A DNA stretch of 38,914 nt from Pseudobdellovibrionaceae bacterium (GCA_025055135.1 JANWYU010000212.1:1-38914), one strand, 5' to 3'; numbered from the stretch's first letter, positions 8,516-16,794 are shown. Made by a program: numbers and translations. The notes: generated by a model not told the origin, from the letters alone.

Positions 8516-9115
8516 GGTATCTTGGTTTTGTTCCAATTTACTTTCGATTTCTGTGAGGTTTAAGTCTTCTTGATCTAGGTCGCTATCCCAATCCCCTTCT
8601 AGAAAAGAGGAGTGGGAAGATATTCCCAGAATTTGATTGGCCTGGGCTTCTAAAAGGTTGTTTTTTGAGGAAAATTGATAAAAGCACTGGGGAAGTTGGT
8701 TGGGAATGGGTAGCGGGGTCCAATAAAGAGGGGGTTCTGGGTCCTCATCAGCGTGTTGAAGATACTCAGTAAAGAGGATATTGATTAGATCAACACCTTC
8801 AAAAATTTGTTGGAGATGGCGCTTGCCGATAACCGTTGTATTGGATTGGGCCTCCTGGGGATTATCCTTATCTACATCTTTAGTGCTATTTTCCTCTAAA
8901 TCCCAAGACAACATAAAGTGGTGGTGTTTTAGGCGTTTGGGGTGACCAAAACCCACTGATAAAATCATTTCTTCAGGATACAGAAATCCCTCAACAAACC
9001 ACTCTTCTTCTGGAAGCTGAGATTTAAAGGCGCTTTGAAACGTCTGTTGGATCTCCCATAGGAGTTCTCTCGGGAGTTTTACCCCGCGGTTTGATGAAGG
9101 TTTTCTTCCCATCAT
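8507..9115 (-). CDS. Acidic hypothetical protein
   Basis: The protein has about 200 residues with no signal peptide or membrane segment and a strongly acidic C-terminus ('GDWDSDLDQEDLNLTEIESKL'). The ORF track begins at a GTG at 9130. I prefer the ATG at 9115 because GAGGA lies 8 nt upstream of it, whereas the GTG has no spaced ribosome-binding site. I recognise no domain. It is probably cytoplasmic and lineage-specific. The 3' end overlaps the nucleoside transporter tail by 9 nt in the opposite direction, leaving no room for a terminator between them. Confidence 0.6.
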   Translation of the reverse strand: MMGRKPSSNRGVKLPRELLWEIQQTFQSAFKSQLPEEEWFVEGFLYPEEMILSVGFGHPKRLKHHHFMLSWDLEENSTKDVDKDNPQEAQSNTTVIGKRHLQQIFEGVDLINILFTEYLQHADEDPEPPLYWTPLPIPNQLPQCFYQFSSKNNLLEAQANQILGISSHSSFLEGDWDSDLDQEDLNLTEIESKLEQNQDTLH

Positions 9116-9262
9116 GAAAAGGTTCCTCACTGAGCCTTGATGCTCTTTTGAATATCTGAAAGTTCCCCAAAGATAATGATGTTTGTCCGATTTTGCAAAT
9201 TTTATTTGGATTTTTCACTCTTTTATGTTTGAAAATTTGTTATTAGGAGAGCATTTGATTGT

Positions 9263-10666
9263 ATGAGCCAGGAGTTGCAGGATTTTCAGACTAATTCGTC
9301 CCAAAATACAGGGGAGTCGGTTCCGCCTTTTCAGCGTTCGGTGTATATCTCTACCTATGGGTGTCAAATGAATGAAAATGATACCGAACGTATGTATGCT
9401 TTGATGGAAATGGCTGGATATGCTGCGGTTGCATCTCCCGAACAGGCTGATGTGATAATCATTAATTCCTGCAGTGTGCGGGAAAAGCCTGTTCATAAAG
9501 TGTTTTCGGAGGTTGGCACTTATCGACGATTAAAGGAAAGGCGTCCTCACCTCAAAATAGGAGTTGGGGGATGTGTGGCTTCTTTGGAAAAGGAGAGATT
9601 AATTGAGGCCAATTCCTTAATTGATTTTGTATTTGGTACGGATCAAATTGATTTGGTGCCCTCCCTTGTTGATCGAGCCTTTGCAAAAAAGGGAATTGTT
9701 GAGGCCCGTTTTCATCATCGTGAGCCCTATCAAATTGAGACTCTGATTCGTAACCCGAAGGTAACGGCGTTTGTTAACATCACTAAAGGCTGCGATAATT
9801 TCTGCACCTTTTGTGTGGTTCCCTACACAAGGGGTCGTGAAAAAAGTCGTTTACTCCGTGAGGTGGTGGAAGACATTCAAAAACTCGTCAATCGTGGCGT
9901 TAGAGAGGTTACCTTGTTGGGACAGAACGTGAACTCTTATCGTTCTCCCTGTGGAGCTGATTTTGCCGATTTGCTGCAGGCCTTAGCTGAGCAAACCGAT
10001 TTGGTGCGGATTCGCTATACCACCAGCCACCCCAAGGATTTTAACGAGAAACTAATGCAAATCATGGAGCGTTACCAACAAAAAATTTGTGAATATATTC
10101 ATCTTCCGGTACAGAGTGGGAGTGATCGTATCCTGGAGCGCATGAATCGCGGATATAGTCGAAAGGATTATATAGCAAAAATTAAGAAAATTAAGGAATA
10201 CCTGCCCCAGGTGGTGTTATCGACAGATATTATTGTTGGTTTTCCAGGGGAGGATGAATCAGATTTTTGGCAAACTGTGGATCTTGTTTTAGAGGTGGGT
10301 TTTGAAACCATTTTTGCTTTCAAATACTCACCCCGCCCTTTTACAAAGGCGGCGCGTTTTGATCAACAAATTCCTGAAACTATTAAGGATGAGCGGCTGC
10401 AAAGGCTTTTCCAGGAGTGGGAAAAGTGGGCCTTTCCTTTTGTGAAACAGCGTTATCAAGGTCAGTATGTTGAGGTGTTAGTGGAAGAGTTTGATCAAAA
10501 ACGGGGTCAGTGGCATGGACGTAGTCGACAAAATAAAAATGTATACTTTCAAGCAGATAAGACTTTGACCGGTCAACTGGTCCATGTTTTAGTGGAAGAA
10601 GCGTTTCCCTCTGTTTTGCGGGGACGTTGGATGGAACGAGAATCGAAACAGCATGGTGTTGGGTGA
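9263..10666 (+). CDS. miaB: tRNA-2-methylthio-N6-dimethylallyladenosine synthase
   Basis: MiaB is a radical-SAM methylthiotransferase that thiomethylates i6A37 of tRNAs reading UNN codons. The N-terminal UPF0004 domain has cluster cysteines C34 ('TYGCQMNEND'), C70 and C104 ('GVGGCV'). The radical-SAM CxxxCxxC is C177/C181/C184 in 'GCDNFCTFC', followed by the family string 'VVPYTRGREKSR'. A C-terminal TRAM domain spans about 400-460. The length of 467 residues is normal. The ATG at 9263 is the only plausible start in frame; the AGGAG at 9245-9249 is unusually far (13 nt). It is followed after 3 nt by the bifunctional-nuclease gene, so the two form an operon. Confidence 0.95.
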   Translation: MSQELQDFQTNSSQNTGESVPPFQRSVYISTYGCQMNENDTERMYALMEMAGYAAVASPEQADVIIINSCSVREKPVHKVFSEVGTYRRLKERRPHLKIGVGGCVASLEKERLIEANSLIDFVFGTDQIDLVPSLVDRAFAKKGIVEARFHHREPYQIETLIRNPKVTAFVNITKGCDNFCTFCVVPYTRGREKSRLLREVVEDIQKLVNRGVREVTLLGQNVNSYRSPCGADFADLLQALAEQTDLVRIRYTTSHPKDFNEKLMQIMERYQQKICEYIHLPVQSGSDRILERMNRGYSRKDYIAKIKKIKEYLPQVVLSTDIIVGFPGEDESDFWQTVDLVLEVGFETIFAFKYSPRPFTKAARFDQQIPETIKDERLQRLFQEWEKWAFPFVKQRYQGQYVEVLVEEFDQKRGQWHGRSRQNKNVYFQADKTLTGQLVHVLVEEAFPSVLRGRWMERESKQHGVG

Positions 10667-10669
10667 GTT

Positions 10670-11146
10670 ATGGCAAAGTCGGACCTTTTAGTGATGTTAA
10701 AACCTTTGGGTATTAATATGAGTCAAATGGCGTCGCGCCCTTTGTTGTTATTGCGCGATGATAGCGGGGAATTAACGTTACCCTTACCTATTTCCCCCTT
10801 GGACGCTGGGGTTCTTATGCAGCAGGCAGGTAAGGCCGCCACCATGTGGAGTCCGCATCAGGTAACTGTAGAGATTTTGAAGTTGGCCCAGCTTGAGCCA
10901 GAACGGTGTGTTTTTATTGAAATACGAGGTGGAGCCGTTTGGGGGCGTTTGGAATTTAAAAATCAAAAGGCAATTGAAATGCGAGCTGATTATTTAGTTT
11001 CTTTATGTTTATATTTGAATGTGCCCATTTTTGCGACTGCAGATCTGATTTGGCGGGCCCGTCATCAGGTTTTTGAAATTCAGGAGCAGGATGGTCTTAT
11101 GTTGTTCCAGAGTTCTGCTTTTCGCCCCCACGAATATTTAATGTAA
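10670..11146 (+). CDS. Bifunctional nuclease (DUF151/BFN) family protein
   Basis: This 158-residue protein matches the DUF151 pattern: 'LPLPISPLDAGVLMQQAG' near residues 36-53, a central 'FIEIRGGAVWGRLEF', then 'ADYLVSLCLYLNVPIFAT', the usual family segment in which an acidic residue and Ala precede 'A..L.VPI'. Characterised members are small proteins with nuclease activity; the role in bacteria is not well defined. It begins 3 nt after miaB, a common arrangement in delta-type genomes as I recall. The fold call is good; enzyme activity is not shown by the sequence. Confidence 0.8.
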   Translation: MAKSDLLVMLKPLGINMSQMASRPLLLLRDDSGELTLPLPISPLDAGVLMQQAGKAATMWSPHQVTVEILKLAQLEPERCVFIEIRGGAVWGRLEFKNQKAIEMRADYLVSLCLYLNVPIFATADLIWRARHQVFEIQEQDGLMLFQSSAFRPHEYLM

Positions 11147-11183
11147 TTTTTGGTAACAATGACATCATTACATTAATATTACA

Positions 11184-12122
11184 TTAATTCCATATGCGAT
11201 TCTGAAGGATTAATCCCCATCCCTGATTAAGGGTGCGATTTAGCGGTTGACCCAATAAGTAATCGTTAAAGTAAGTCAAGGAAAGGGAATAAGCCTCTCC
11301 CAATTGACGGGTTATGGCGATTTGCAAGACGGTTAATTGATTGGGAGAAAGCGATGGGGTTTCCCCAACGAATAAAAGCATATGTGATGGCAAGTGATTA
11401 CTTGAATGAAGGATTTGGGTTGCAACCCTCCAGTAACTTTTTTGGTAACCAAGTTCCATTGATCCTGACCATCCCCAGGTAATGGTTTTTTTGTCTTTAT
11501 TTGAAACATGATTTAATGAAAGTTCTCCTCGTCCTACAAAATCAAATCCAGTGGGGGTTTGCTGACCAACCATTAAGAATCCCCAGCCCAAGGTTGCTTG
11601 ATTTGATGTTTTTCCCGTAATACCTTCGTAGGCAACGTTTGATCCTCCTTCTAACCAGGTGTTGGGTAAATCAAAACGGAGATAACCAATGATTTTTTTT
11701 AACAAAGGGTTAGAGGAAGTGATAGGGTCCCAATAAAAATCACGGGCCATTGAAATGGAGGCTGTGCCTAATGTGAACTGATCATGGGTTACCAAGGATC
11801 GCTCTTGTAATACATTGAAAAAAACACTCCACTGCCAATCAAAGTCACTTGAGAGTCTTTTCTGATATGATAGAGACAGCGTTGTTGCTGCTTGATTTTT
11901 CATGCGATACCAATAACCAAATTCGTCAGCAAAATATTGTTTTTCGAAATGAAAAAGTCCCATCAGGATCTGCTGAGCTTCATCTCCCGTAATTAGGGGG
12001 GAAAGGGCAGAAGCGCTGCCTGCTCCTACGGAACAGCAACTTCCCGCCTTTATTACGATGGGTAAGAAAACAGGAAAGAGAAGCACTATCAATTTAATTC
12101 TGATATCCATTACTGGTACCAT
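11184..12122 (-). CDS. Predicted outer-membrane beta-barrel protein with Cys-Cys N-terminus
   Basis: After a signal peptide ('LIVLLFPVFLPIVIKA') the mature protein begins with 'GSCCSVGAGSASA', a short Cys-Cys/Gly/Ser motif. About 270 residues of alternating aromatic beta-strands follow, for example 'WQWSVFFNVLQE' and 'ATLGWGFLMVG', ending in an aromatic 'WN'. This looks like a transporter-type or MetA-like barrel of the outer membrane. The track start is TTG at 12128; I prefer ATG at 12122, 2 nt after the upstream stop. It is coupled to the FixH-like lipoprotein gene, which suggests one periplasm/outer-membrane unit, perhaps handling metal or redox cofactors through the paired cysteines. That function is inference. 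Confidence 0.68.
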   Translation of the reverse strand: MVPVMDIRIKLIVLLFPVFLPIVIKAGSCCSVGAGSASALSPLITGDEAQQILMGLFHFEKQYFADEFGYWYRMKNQAATTLSLSYQKRLSSDFDWQWSVFFNVLQERSLVTHDQFTLGTASISMARDFYWDPITSSNPLLKKIIGYLRFDLPNTWLEGGSNVAYEGITGKTSNQATLGWGFLMVGQQTPTGFDFVGRGELSLNHVSNKDKKTITWGWSGSMELGYQKSYWRVATQILHSSNHLPSHMLLFVGETPSLSPNQLTVLQIAITRQLGEAYSLSLTYFNDYLLGQPLNRTLNQGWGLILQNRIWN

Positions 12123-12124
12123 AC

Positions 12125-12691
12125 TCAAAAGGAGGATTGATTAAATTCCTCATCGGAAATAAAAACTGGTAAGGTTAGTGTTTCTAAAATTTGATTTGTC
12201 TCTGGTTGCATTTTGTGCCATCGTAACTCCCAATCCCCCGGCATAATAAAAAATACCTGTTCCACTAAATAAGTTCCGATGTCTACTTTGGTTACTGTAG
12301 TGGGACTTGATCCATGATTCATGGAAGGCATCCATAATTCTAAAACAAAGCTATTTGTGCTTTCTAGCAAAACCGGGGATTGGTCGAATCGATTGAGCCG
12401 AAACATTTTTATCAACAAAGAACCATATTCAGAATGATTTGGTTTTTTGATCCATTGCCAGGTAACACATTCCTGGCCCGAAGGAAATCTCAAGTTGCAG
12501 GCTGTTTTCTCTGCTGATTGGGTTGTCAAATCCGAAGGACAAGAACGTTGCGAAAAGAATTTAGGTCGAGCGCATGAAAAAAGCCATAATGAAACGCAAA
12601 CAAACCCAACTCCCCAAAAAATCCTAACCCAAGTCATCCGTGTTGGTCGGAACACGAGCCTAGTGTGATCTTCCAGCATGGTGTCAACCAT
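12125..12691 (-). CDS. FixH/YtkA-like lipoprotein
   Basis: The N-terminus is a signal with lipobox 'LWLFSC' (Cys40 of the track ORF). The body is a small beta-sandwich resembling the YtkA/FixH family, with 'LELWMPSMNHGSS' and later 'QVFFIMPGDWELRWHK', the two family hallmarks. The start is uncertain: M1, M5 and M19 are all possible and none has a clear Shine-Dalgarno. It diverges from a second FixH-like gene and shares the 'WMP...HG' and 'G.WE' motifs with it, so the two are probably ancient paralogues. FixH-like proteins are linked to copper and cytochrome-oxidase assembly in other bacteria; the Met/His pair here could bind metal, which is inference. Confidence 0.68.
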   Translation of the reverse strand: MVDTMLEDHTRLVFRPTRMTWVRIFWGVGFVCVSLWLFSCARPKFFSQRSCPSDLTTQSAEKTACNLRFPSGQECVTWQWIKKPNHSEYGSLLIKMFRLNRFDQSPVLLESTNSFVLELWMPSMNHGSSPTTVTKVDIGTYLVEQVFFIMPGDWELRWHKMQPETNQILETLTLPVFISDEEFNQSSF

Positions 12692-12756
12692 TGAATCAAA
12701 GGATCGGTAATGTCAACTTATGGTGCGCTTACTATGGTACTATGGAGGACACAATG

Positions 12757-13251
12757 ATGAGAAAAGTAATTCAGGTTACAGCCGTATCGGTTTTGCTGGC
12801 AATGCTAAGCTATGGAGTAAGCTCCTTTGGGAGGGAGCAAAAAGAATCAGAAAAATGGCTGATAAATGGAGCCTTAGAGTTCAAAAAGTTTGGTATCTTC
12901 ATGGATTTTAAATTTTCCGATCGCGGAGGATTAAACAATGGGACCTCCATGAAGGTGAATTTCTATACATTTCAAAACATGTGGGAAAAAAGGGCAATCG
13001 ATTTACAACAAGAGGGTTATGAGCTTGAGGGGGTGAAATTATGGATGCCTGATCATGGGCATAAAGGACCTCCGGTGCGGATTTCACAGGACCAGGGAGC
13101 TTTAGGGCAATATGATGTAAACTATATGTTGATTATGTTAGGAAAATGGGAAATTCATTTTAACGTTAAAAATAGAAGAACGGGTGAAAGTGAGGCCAAA
13201 AAGCTCACAATCATCGTAGGACGCAACGATAGTACATTGTTGGTCCCTTAA
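12757..13251 (+). CDS. FixH/YtkA-like periplasmic protein
   Basis: The ORF track starts at a TTG at 12691, but GGAGGA at 12744-12749 points to the ATG at 12757 (7 nt spacing) or 12754, giving about 164 residues. This start exposes a clean signal peptide ('VIQVTAVSVLLAMLSYGVSS'). The mature part has the FixH/YtkA features 'KLWMPDHGHKGPP' and 'MLIMLGKWEIHFNV'. The HGH triplet and nearby Met are plausible metal ligands. It is transcribed divergently from the other FixH-like gene, and the intergenic region is only about 65 bp. Unlike its partner it is not a lipoprotein. Confidence 0.75.
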   Translation: MRKVIQVTAVSVLLAMLSYGVSSFGREQKESEKWLINGALEFKKFGIFMDFKFSDRGGLNNGTSMKVNFYTFQNMWEKRAIDLQQEGYELEGVKLWMPDHGHKGPPVRISQDQGALGQYDVNYMLIMLGKWEIHFNVKNRRTGESEAKKLTIIVGRNDSTLLVP

Positions 13252-13264
13252 ATGAAAAAAGAGT

Positions 13265-13591
13265 TTAGTGGATATTTTTGTGGGGATGTATTTGTTTAAG
13301 GGCGTTTTCAATGATTTCAAAATAGGCGTGAACCAGGAGGGCTCGGCTCTCCTGATCTAAGTTATTAAGGTAGCCTAATTTTTCGCTTAAAGAAGAGCAG
13401 TTAACAAGATCGCGGATGAGGTCTTCCATTTGTTTTTTTGTTTCCGAAATATTTTTTTTTGTGAGAACGTGTTCCAGCGTGTTTAAAGCCTGTCGAATCT
13501 GATGATTGTGAAATAAAACATGGAAACCGCAAACTGAATGGAGAAGAAGGGCTTCCATTTTTTGGATTTTCTTTTCGATGGTTGCTGACAC
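13265..13591 (-). CDS. Small helical hypothetical protein
   Basis: The start is well supported: GTG at 13591 is preceded by AAGGAGG with 6-nt spacing. The 108 residues look fully alpha-helical, with a Cys/His cluster near residues 18-30 ('HSVCGFHVLFHNH') and heptad-like leucines, and there is no signal peptide. I do not recognise a family. It ends 13 nt from the convergent FixH-like gene. The His/Cys cluster could bind metal, but nothing else supports this. Confidence 0.65.
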   Translation of the reverse strand: MSATIEKKIQKMEALLLHSVCGFHVLFHNHQIRQALNTLEHVLTKKNISETKKQMEDLIRDLVNCSSLSEKLGYLNNLDQESRALLVHAYFEIIENALKQIHPHKNIH

Positions 13592-13671
13592 GGTCGCCTC
13601 CTTGCGAGAGCATCAGAACACAAGATACTTTTAGTTTAAAAACACCCGTTTCACTCATCAATACATTTCTT

Positions 13672-13700
13672 TTGACGATTTGTGCCAAATCTTTTCTCAT
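13672..13700 (+). promoter_or_regulatory. Possible sigma-70 promoter for the duplicated-domain gene
   Basis: TTGACG (13672-13677) is followed after 17 nt by TCTCAT (13695-13700), which matches the -10 consensus at four of six positions. The expected transcript would begin about 25-30 nt before the ATG at 13735. This is a pattern match only. Confidence 0.3.
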
Positions 13701-13734
13701 TGCTCTTTTTTTTAATGTGATTGTGAATAATTTT

Positions 13735-14634
13735 ATGAAAAAAAGTAATGTTACCCGGCTGCCGCGACTTAAGTCGAGAAAAAAAAGAGTTACTTTAAGA
13801 AGGCCTAAAAAAAGCAAACAAGAAATTGTTATTGATGCCTCACTTGGCTTGGTTTTTAGCTCTGAAGAGGAAATTTTAAACTATTTCGAAGCATACATCA
13901 CTTTTTTAACGAAAAGTTACCAAGAGTTGCAAGATAAGAATGAAGTTCCATTGGAAAACATCGGAGATTTAGAAGACAAGGTAAATCAATCTATTGAAGA
14001 TCCAGATGAGGTTTGGATGTTACCAGAACTTCCAATTGAATTACATGGGAAAAAGATTCCGGTTTTCTCTTTTATTCGTTGGTATGACAATGAAAATTAT
14101 TTCCATGTTCTGTTGACCCATGTTGATGCTAATGATGAGCCAACTTTTATTTATTACCAATTTTTTACTAGAGATCGAAATATTGTTGAGCACTTCCGCA
14201 GGGGGCGGATGGTTTACGATCAAACCTTGCACTCCTTAGAGTTTGCAATGATTGATGGGGATGCCCTCAGTGAAGGAGATCCCCTGGCCGTTGGCCTGTT
14301 TAATGCTATGTTAAAGTTACGTTCGGCAAATGATGTTCCTTTTGATAAGTTCAAAGAACTTGGCGAGCAATGTAGAGACATAACCATTGAATCTGCTGAT
14401 GAAATTTGGAGAGTACAAGATAGTTCTGGTAACATTTTAGTTACTTTTATTAGGGATTTTCCTGATCATGGAATAAAAGATTTGCACTATATCGTAGTTA
14501 CTCAACAGGACGTATCCTCGGGTGTATATGGTTTGTTGTTTTCATTTCCCACAAATGATCTAAATTTAGTAGAGCGCTATCGGCATGGTGAAAATTTAGA
14601 GGCTGATGATATTAATCAAGAGTCTGCTCATTAA
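13735..14634 (+). CDS. Hypothetical protein with internally duplicated domain (PBECR-like?)
   Basis: The track ORF starts at 13582, but its first 51 codons have no coding character and overlap the promoter region of the divergent gene. ATG 13735 ('MKKSNVTRL') is the sensible start, giving 299 residues. A basic tail (about 1-30, many K and R) is followed by two copies of one domain. Copy 1 runs from 'DEVW' (about residue 91) to 'VEHFRRG' (about 157), and copy 2 from 'DEIW' (about 222) to 'VERYRHG' (about 285). Both share an 'F.R' strand, a 'H(V/Y)..(L/V)(L/V)T' strand and an 'F(T/S)F.(R/T)(D/N)' segment. The motif layout resembles PBECR-type nuclease folds seen in toxins and phage proteins, a weak similarity from memory. 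The role is unknown. Confidence 0.65.
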   Translation: MKKSNVTRLPRLKSRKKRVTLRRPKKSKQEIVIDASLGLVFSSEEEILNYFEAYITFLTKSYQELQDKNEVPLENIGDLEDKVNQSIEDPDEVWMLPELPIELHGKKIPVFSFIRWYDNENYFHVLLTHVDANDEPTFIYYQFFTRDRNIVEHFRRGRMVYDQTLHSLEFAMIDGDALSEGDPLAVGLFNAMLKLRSANDVPFDKFKELGEQCRDITIESADEIWRVQDSSGNILVTFIRDFPDHGIKDLHYIVVTQQDVSSGVYGLLFSFPTNDLNLVERYRHGENLEADDINQESAH

Positions 14635-14668
14635 TGGTCATTAATGGTCATTAATTGTCATAAATTGT
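14629..14668 (+). repeat. Short 10-bp tandem repeat across a stop codon
   Basis: Units of CATTAATGGT/CATTAATTGT are repeated about three to four times with decay toward the right ('ttaatggtca ttaatggtca ttaattgtca taaattgtta'). The first unit contains the TAA stop of the duplicated-domain gene. Every 10-bp unit also supplies TAA in this frame or a neighbouring one. It is probably replication slippage in a non-coding gap, with no evident function. Confidence 0.75.
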
Positions 14669-14710
14669 TATTCCCTGTTTCAGTTAGTGATAGGTTTGCA
14701 CTATAAGATG

Positions 14711-15472
14711 TTACAGGCAAAACTTTTGTATTTCAAATAAAAATTGCCCGTCGCTGAAGTCAGTTCCTATAAGGCTTTGTAAGGGATGCAACTTACTTAA
14801 ATTAGAGGGCTTACTATTTGTATAACGATTGGGATTTGCATCAAACAGGGGAGCCAGTGCTGTTACGAATTTTATTGAGTCGTTACTTAAATAAAGGGAA
14901 GGCGTTATAATTTTTGCGTTACCTTCTTGATCAAGAATGGCTACCAATTCGATTTGGGAGAAAAACTGTTTGGCATCAGATACACTGATTCCCAAATATT
15001 GGGCGACTCGTTTCATATCTTCCCAGGTAATATCTTGGTAGCTATATGGTGTTCTCAACCAAGATTCACCCACGCGACGTTGGAAATAAAATCGTACATT
15101 CTGCCATTCTCCCCAGGTATTGCTTGGGGTGATGGTTCTCGTCCATAATTGCAGGGCATGCTGGTCTTGGCTGCCAAAAGAGTCAGGGATTCTAATGAAT
15201 TTGACTCGGATCAAATGATATAACTTACCAAATTGGGGATCATCTAATACCTGCAATTTTATTCCTAATTCAGGGTTTTGTGACATATCAATAGAACATT
15301 CAGCCAGTGATTGTTGGCTACCAAGGGTTAAATTGGTTAGAGACTGATTGTTTTTTGAAATATTTTGTTTGTTAAAACCGCAGCCAGAAGCCAACAAAAG
15401 AGAAGAGACAGTAACAGTAATGATTTTTTGCCAAGATATTTGAATGTTCATGATTTTTTGATTGTTGTTCAT
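14711..15472 (-). CDS. Predicted lipoprotein, sigma-54-type promoter upstream
   Basis: This 253-residue protein has a signal and lipobox 'LLLASGC' (Cys31). The mature part has beta-strand segments with 'LQLWTRTITPSNTWGEW' and a helical piece 'MKRVAQYLGISVSDAKQFFSQ'. I recognise no family. The ATG at 15472 follows a run of G (GGGGGGAAG) that serves as ribosome-binding site. A near-consensus sigma-54 promoter lies about 40 nt upstream, which is unusual for a plain hypothetical gene and points to specific activation. PilR, encoded about 8 kb away, is the only sigma-54 activator visible in the window. The gene faces the duplicated-domain gene convergently. Confidence 0.65.
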   Translation of the reverse strand: MNNNQKIMNIQISWQKIITVTVSSLLLASGCGFNKQNISKNNQSLTNLTLGSQQSLAECSIDMSQNPELGIKLQVLDDPQFGKLYHLIRVKFIRIPDSFGSQDQHALQLWTRTITPSNTWGEWQNVRFYFQRRVGESWLRTPYSYQDITWEDMKRVAQYLGISVSDAKQFFSQIELVAILDQEGNAKIITPSLYLSNDSIKFVTALAPLFDANPNRYTNSKPSNLSKLHPLQSLIGTDFSDGQFLFEIQKFCL

Positions 15473-15511
15473 ATCTTCCCCCCTTGTTAAAGTGGTGATA
15501 CTTTCTTTTAG

Positions 15512-15527
15512 GCAACGAACGTGCCAA
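15512..15527 (-). promoter_or_regulatory. Sigma-54 (RpoN) -24/-12 promoter
   Basis: Read on the minus strand the sequence is TTGGCACG-TTCG-TTGC, against the RpoN consensus TTGGCACG-N4-TTGC(A/T). The -24 element is perfect, the 4-nt spacer is exact, and only the last consensus base (C instead of A/T) differs. Transcription would start near 15500, leaving about 28 nt of leader before the lipoprotein ATG at 15472. The upstream flank (15528-15683) is long enough to hold activator sites, though I found no clear repeat there. Confidence 0.7.
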
Positions 15528-15683
15528 AAGTGCTCATTTTCTTTTTTGGTTTATTGACCTTCATTGATTTATATTGAGACAGGAACAATTTTGGTCCGGC
15601 GTTTTTAGTCTCTGTTTAGCAAAAAGACGGAGTAAGATGTTCACTACCCTTGGCGGAAGGTTCCCAAAATGAAACAAACCTTA

Positions 15684-16760
15684 TTAAATTATAGCTTTTA
15701 ATTTTCTAATCGACAGACTCAAAAAAATAGCGTTTGCAATCCATAGACTTATTTCTGGAGGTAGAATTTCATTTTTTGCCACGGTTTCTCCGAGGACTAC
15801 CAGAAACCAATAGGAGGCAATGACCATAACACTCACTGCAAAGGAATTGGTCTGTTGGCGTCGATTGACATTAAAACTAACTGCGAAACCAAAAATAATC
15901 AATAACAAGTTGGCAAAGGCTACACTCAGTCTTTTGTTCACTTCGATCCGAGCAGATTTACGTAAATCTTGGGATTGCAGTCCGTTGATTAGATCTTTTA
16001 AGGTCCAAGAGTTAAGACTTTTTTCATTCTTTGCGAAGATTAAATCTTGATCAGAGACTTTGACTAAATATTCTTTAAAGTTGATTTTAGCATAGGTTTG
16101 CGATTGTGTGTGAATGCTACCGTTAAAAAGCTTAATCCAGGCCGAACTCGAGGTTGGGGTAACTTCGGTGATGAATAAACCAGATTTGGCGATAATGGCG
16201 ATGGGGTGATCGCTGTTGCTTTCGTCAAAGATAAGAACCTTCTCTAGTTCACCGGTTCTGCTATTTGATTTCATAACAAAAATTTTGAGATTGTCATAAA
16301 TGTCGGTAAATGTGTTTTCTTTAAGATGGACTTGGGATTTTGCTCGAGATAGTTCGCTAATAGCAGACTCAAATTTGAAGTTACTGCGAGGGGCAATCTC
16401 TAAATAGTGATAAGCAGTTAAGAGGCTCAGTATGAATCCGAAAATTAAAAATGGTAACAATAGATTAATGGGTGATATGCCCAAAGAAACAAAGGCCACC
16501 GATTCTCCATCATGAGAGAGTCGTGAAAATGTTAATACCATAGCAAAGAGAGCAGATACTGGTAAGATCGCTGGGACTAAGGAATTACCCAGATTGAAGC
16601 AAAGATCGATAACTTTATGAAACTCCACTCCATGAATAAGGAAAAATTCAGTTAATCGAAAAATTTGAAACATCAGTAAAATAAATAAAAAACTCAAAAG
16701 ACCAATCAAAAGTCCAGGTAAATACTCGAAGATAAGGTAGCGCACTAAAGTCCGTTGCAT
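15684..16760 (-). CDS. LptF/LptG-family LPS export permease
   Basis: This 358-residue YjgP/YjgQ-family protein has three N-terminal transmembrane helices, with the family segment 'LVPAILPVSALFAMVLTFSRLSHDGE' and 'ISPINLLLPFL', a periplasmic beta-jellyroll-like domain (about 125-255), and three C-terminal helices including 'NKRLSVAFANLLLIIFGFAVS'. LptF and LptG form the inner-membrane channel that hands LPS from LptB to LptC. With one copy in view I cannot separate LptF from LptG. The start lies 34 nt from the divergent gene at 16795, so both promoters must overlap the 5' ends of the genes. Confidence 0.88.
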   Translation of the reverse strand: MQRTLVRYLIFEYLPGLLIGLLSFLFILLMFQIFRLTEFFLIHGVEFHKVIDLCFNLGNSLVPAILPVSALFAMVLTFSRLSHDGESVAFVSLGISPINLLLPFLIFGFILSLLTAYHYLEIAPRSNFKFESAISELSRAKSQVHLKENTFTDIYDNLKIFVMKSNSRTGELEKVLIFDESNSDHPIAIIAKSGLFITEVTPTSSSAWIKLFNGSIHTQSQTYAKINFKEYLVKVSDQDLIFAKNEKSLNSWTLKDLINGLQSQDLRKSARIEVNKRLSVAFANLLLIIFGFAVSFNVNRRQQTNSFAVSVMVIASYWFLVVLGETVAKNEILPPEISLWIANAIFLSLSIRKLKAII

Positions 16761-16794
16761 TATCTTCTAATCTCTCTCTAAAATAAGGGAAGCA

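Noticed and set aside
11147-11183. Bidirectional terminator between the nuclease-family gene and the barrel gene
   Set aside because: The sequence is an AT-rich direct repeat (ATTACATTA twice) rather than a stable GC hairpin.
13610-13680. Second sigma-54 promoter (TTTGGCACA, minus strand, near 13682)
   Set aside because: The -24-like half has no TTGC at the required distance.
13401-13817. 138-aa minus-strand ORF
   Set aside because: It overlaps the well-supported 13265-13591 gene in another frame and crosses the divergent promoter region into the next gene.
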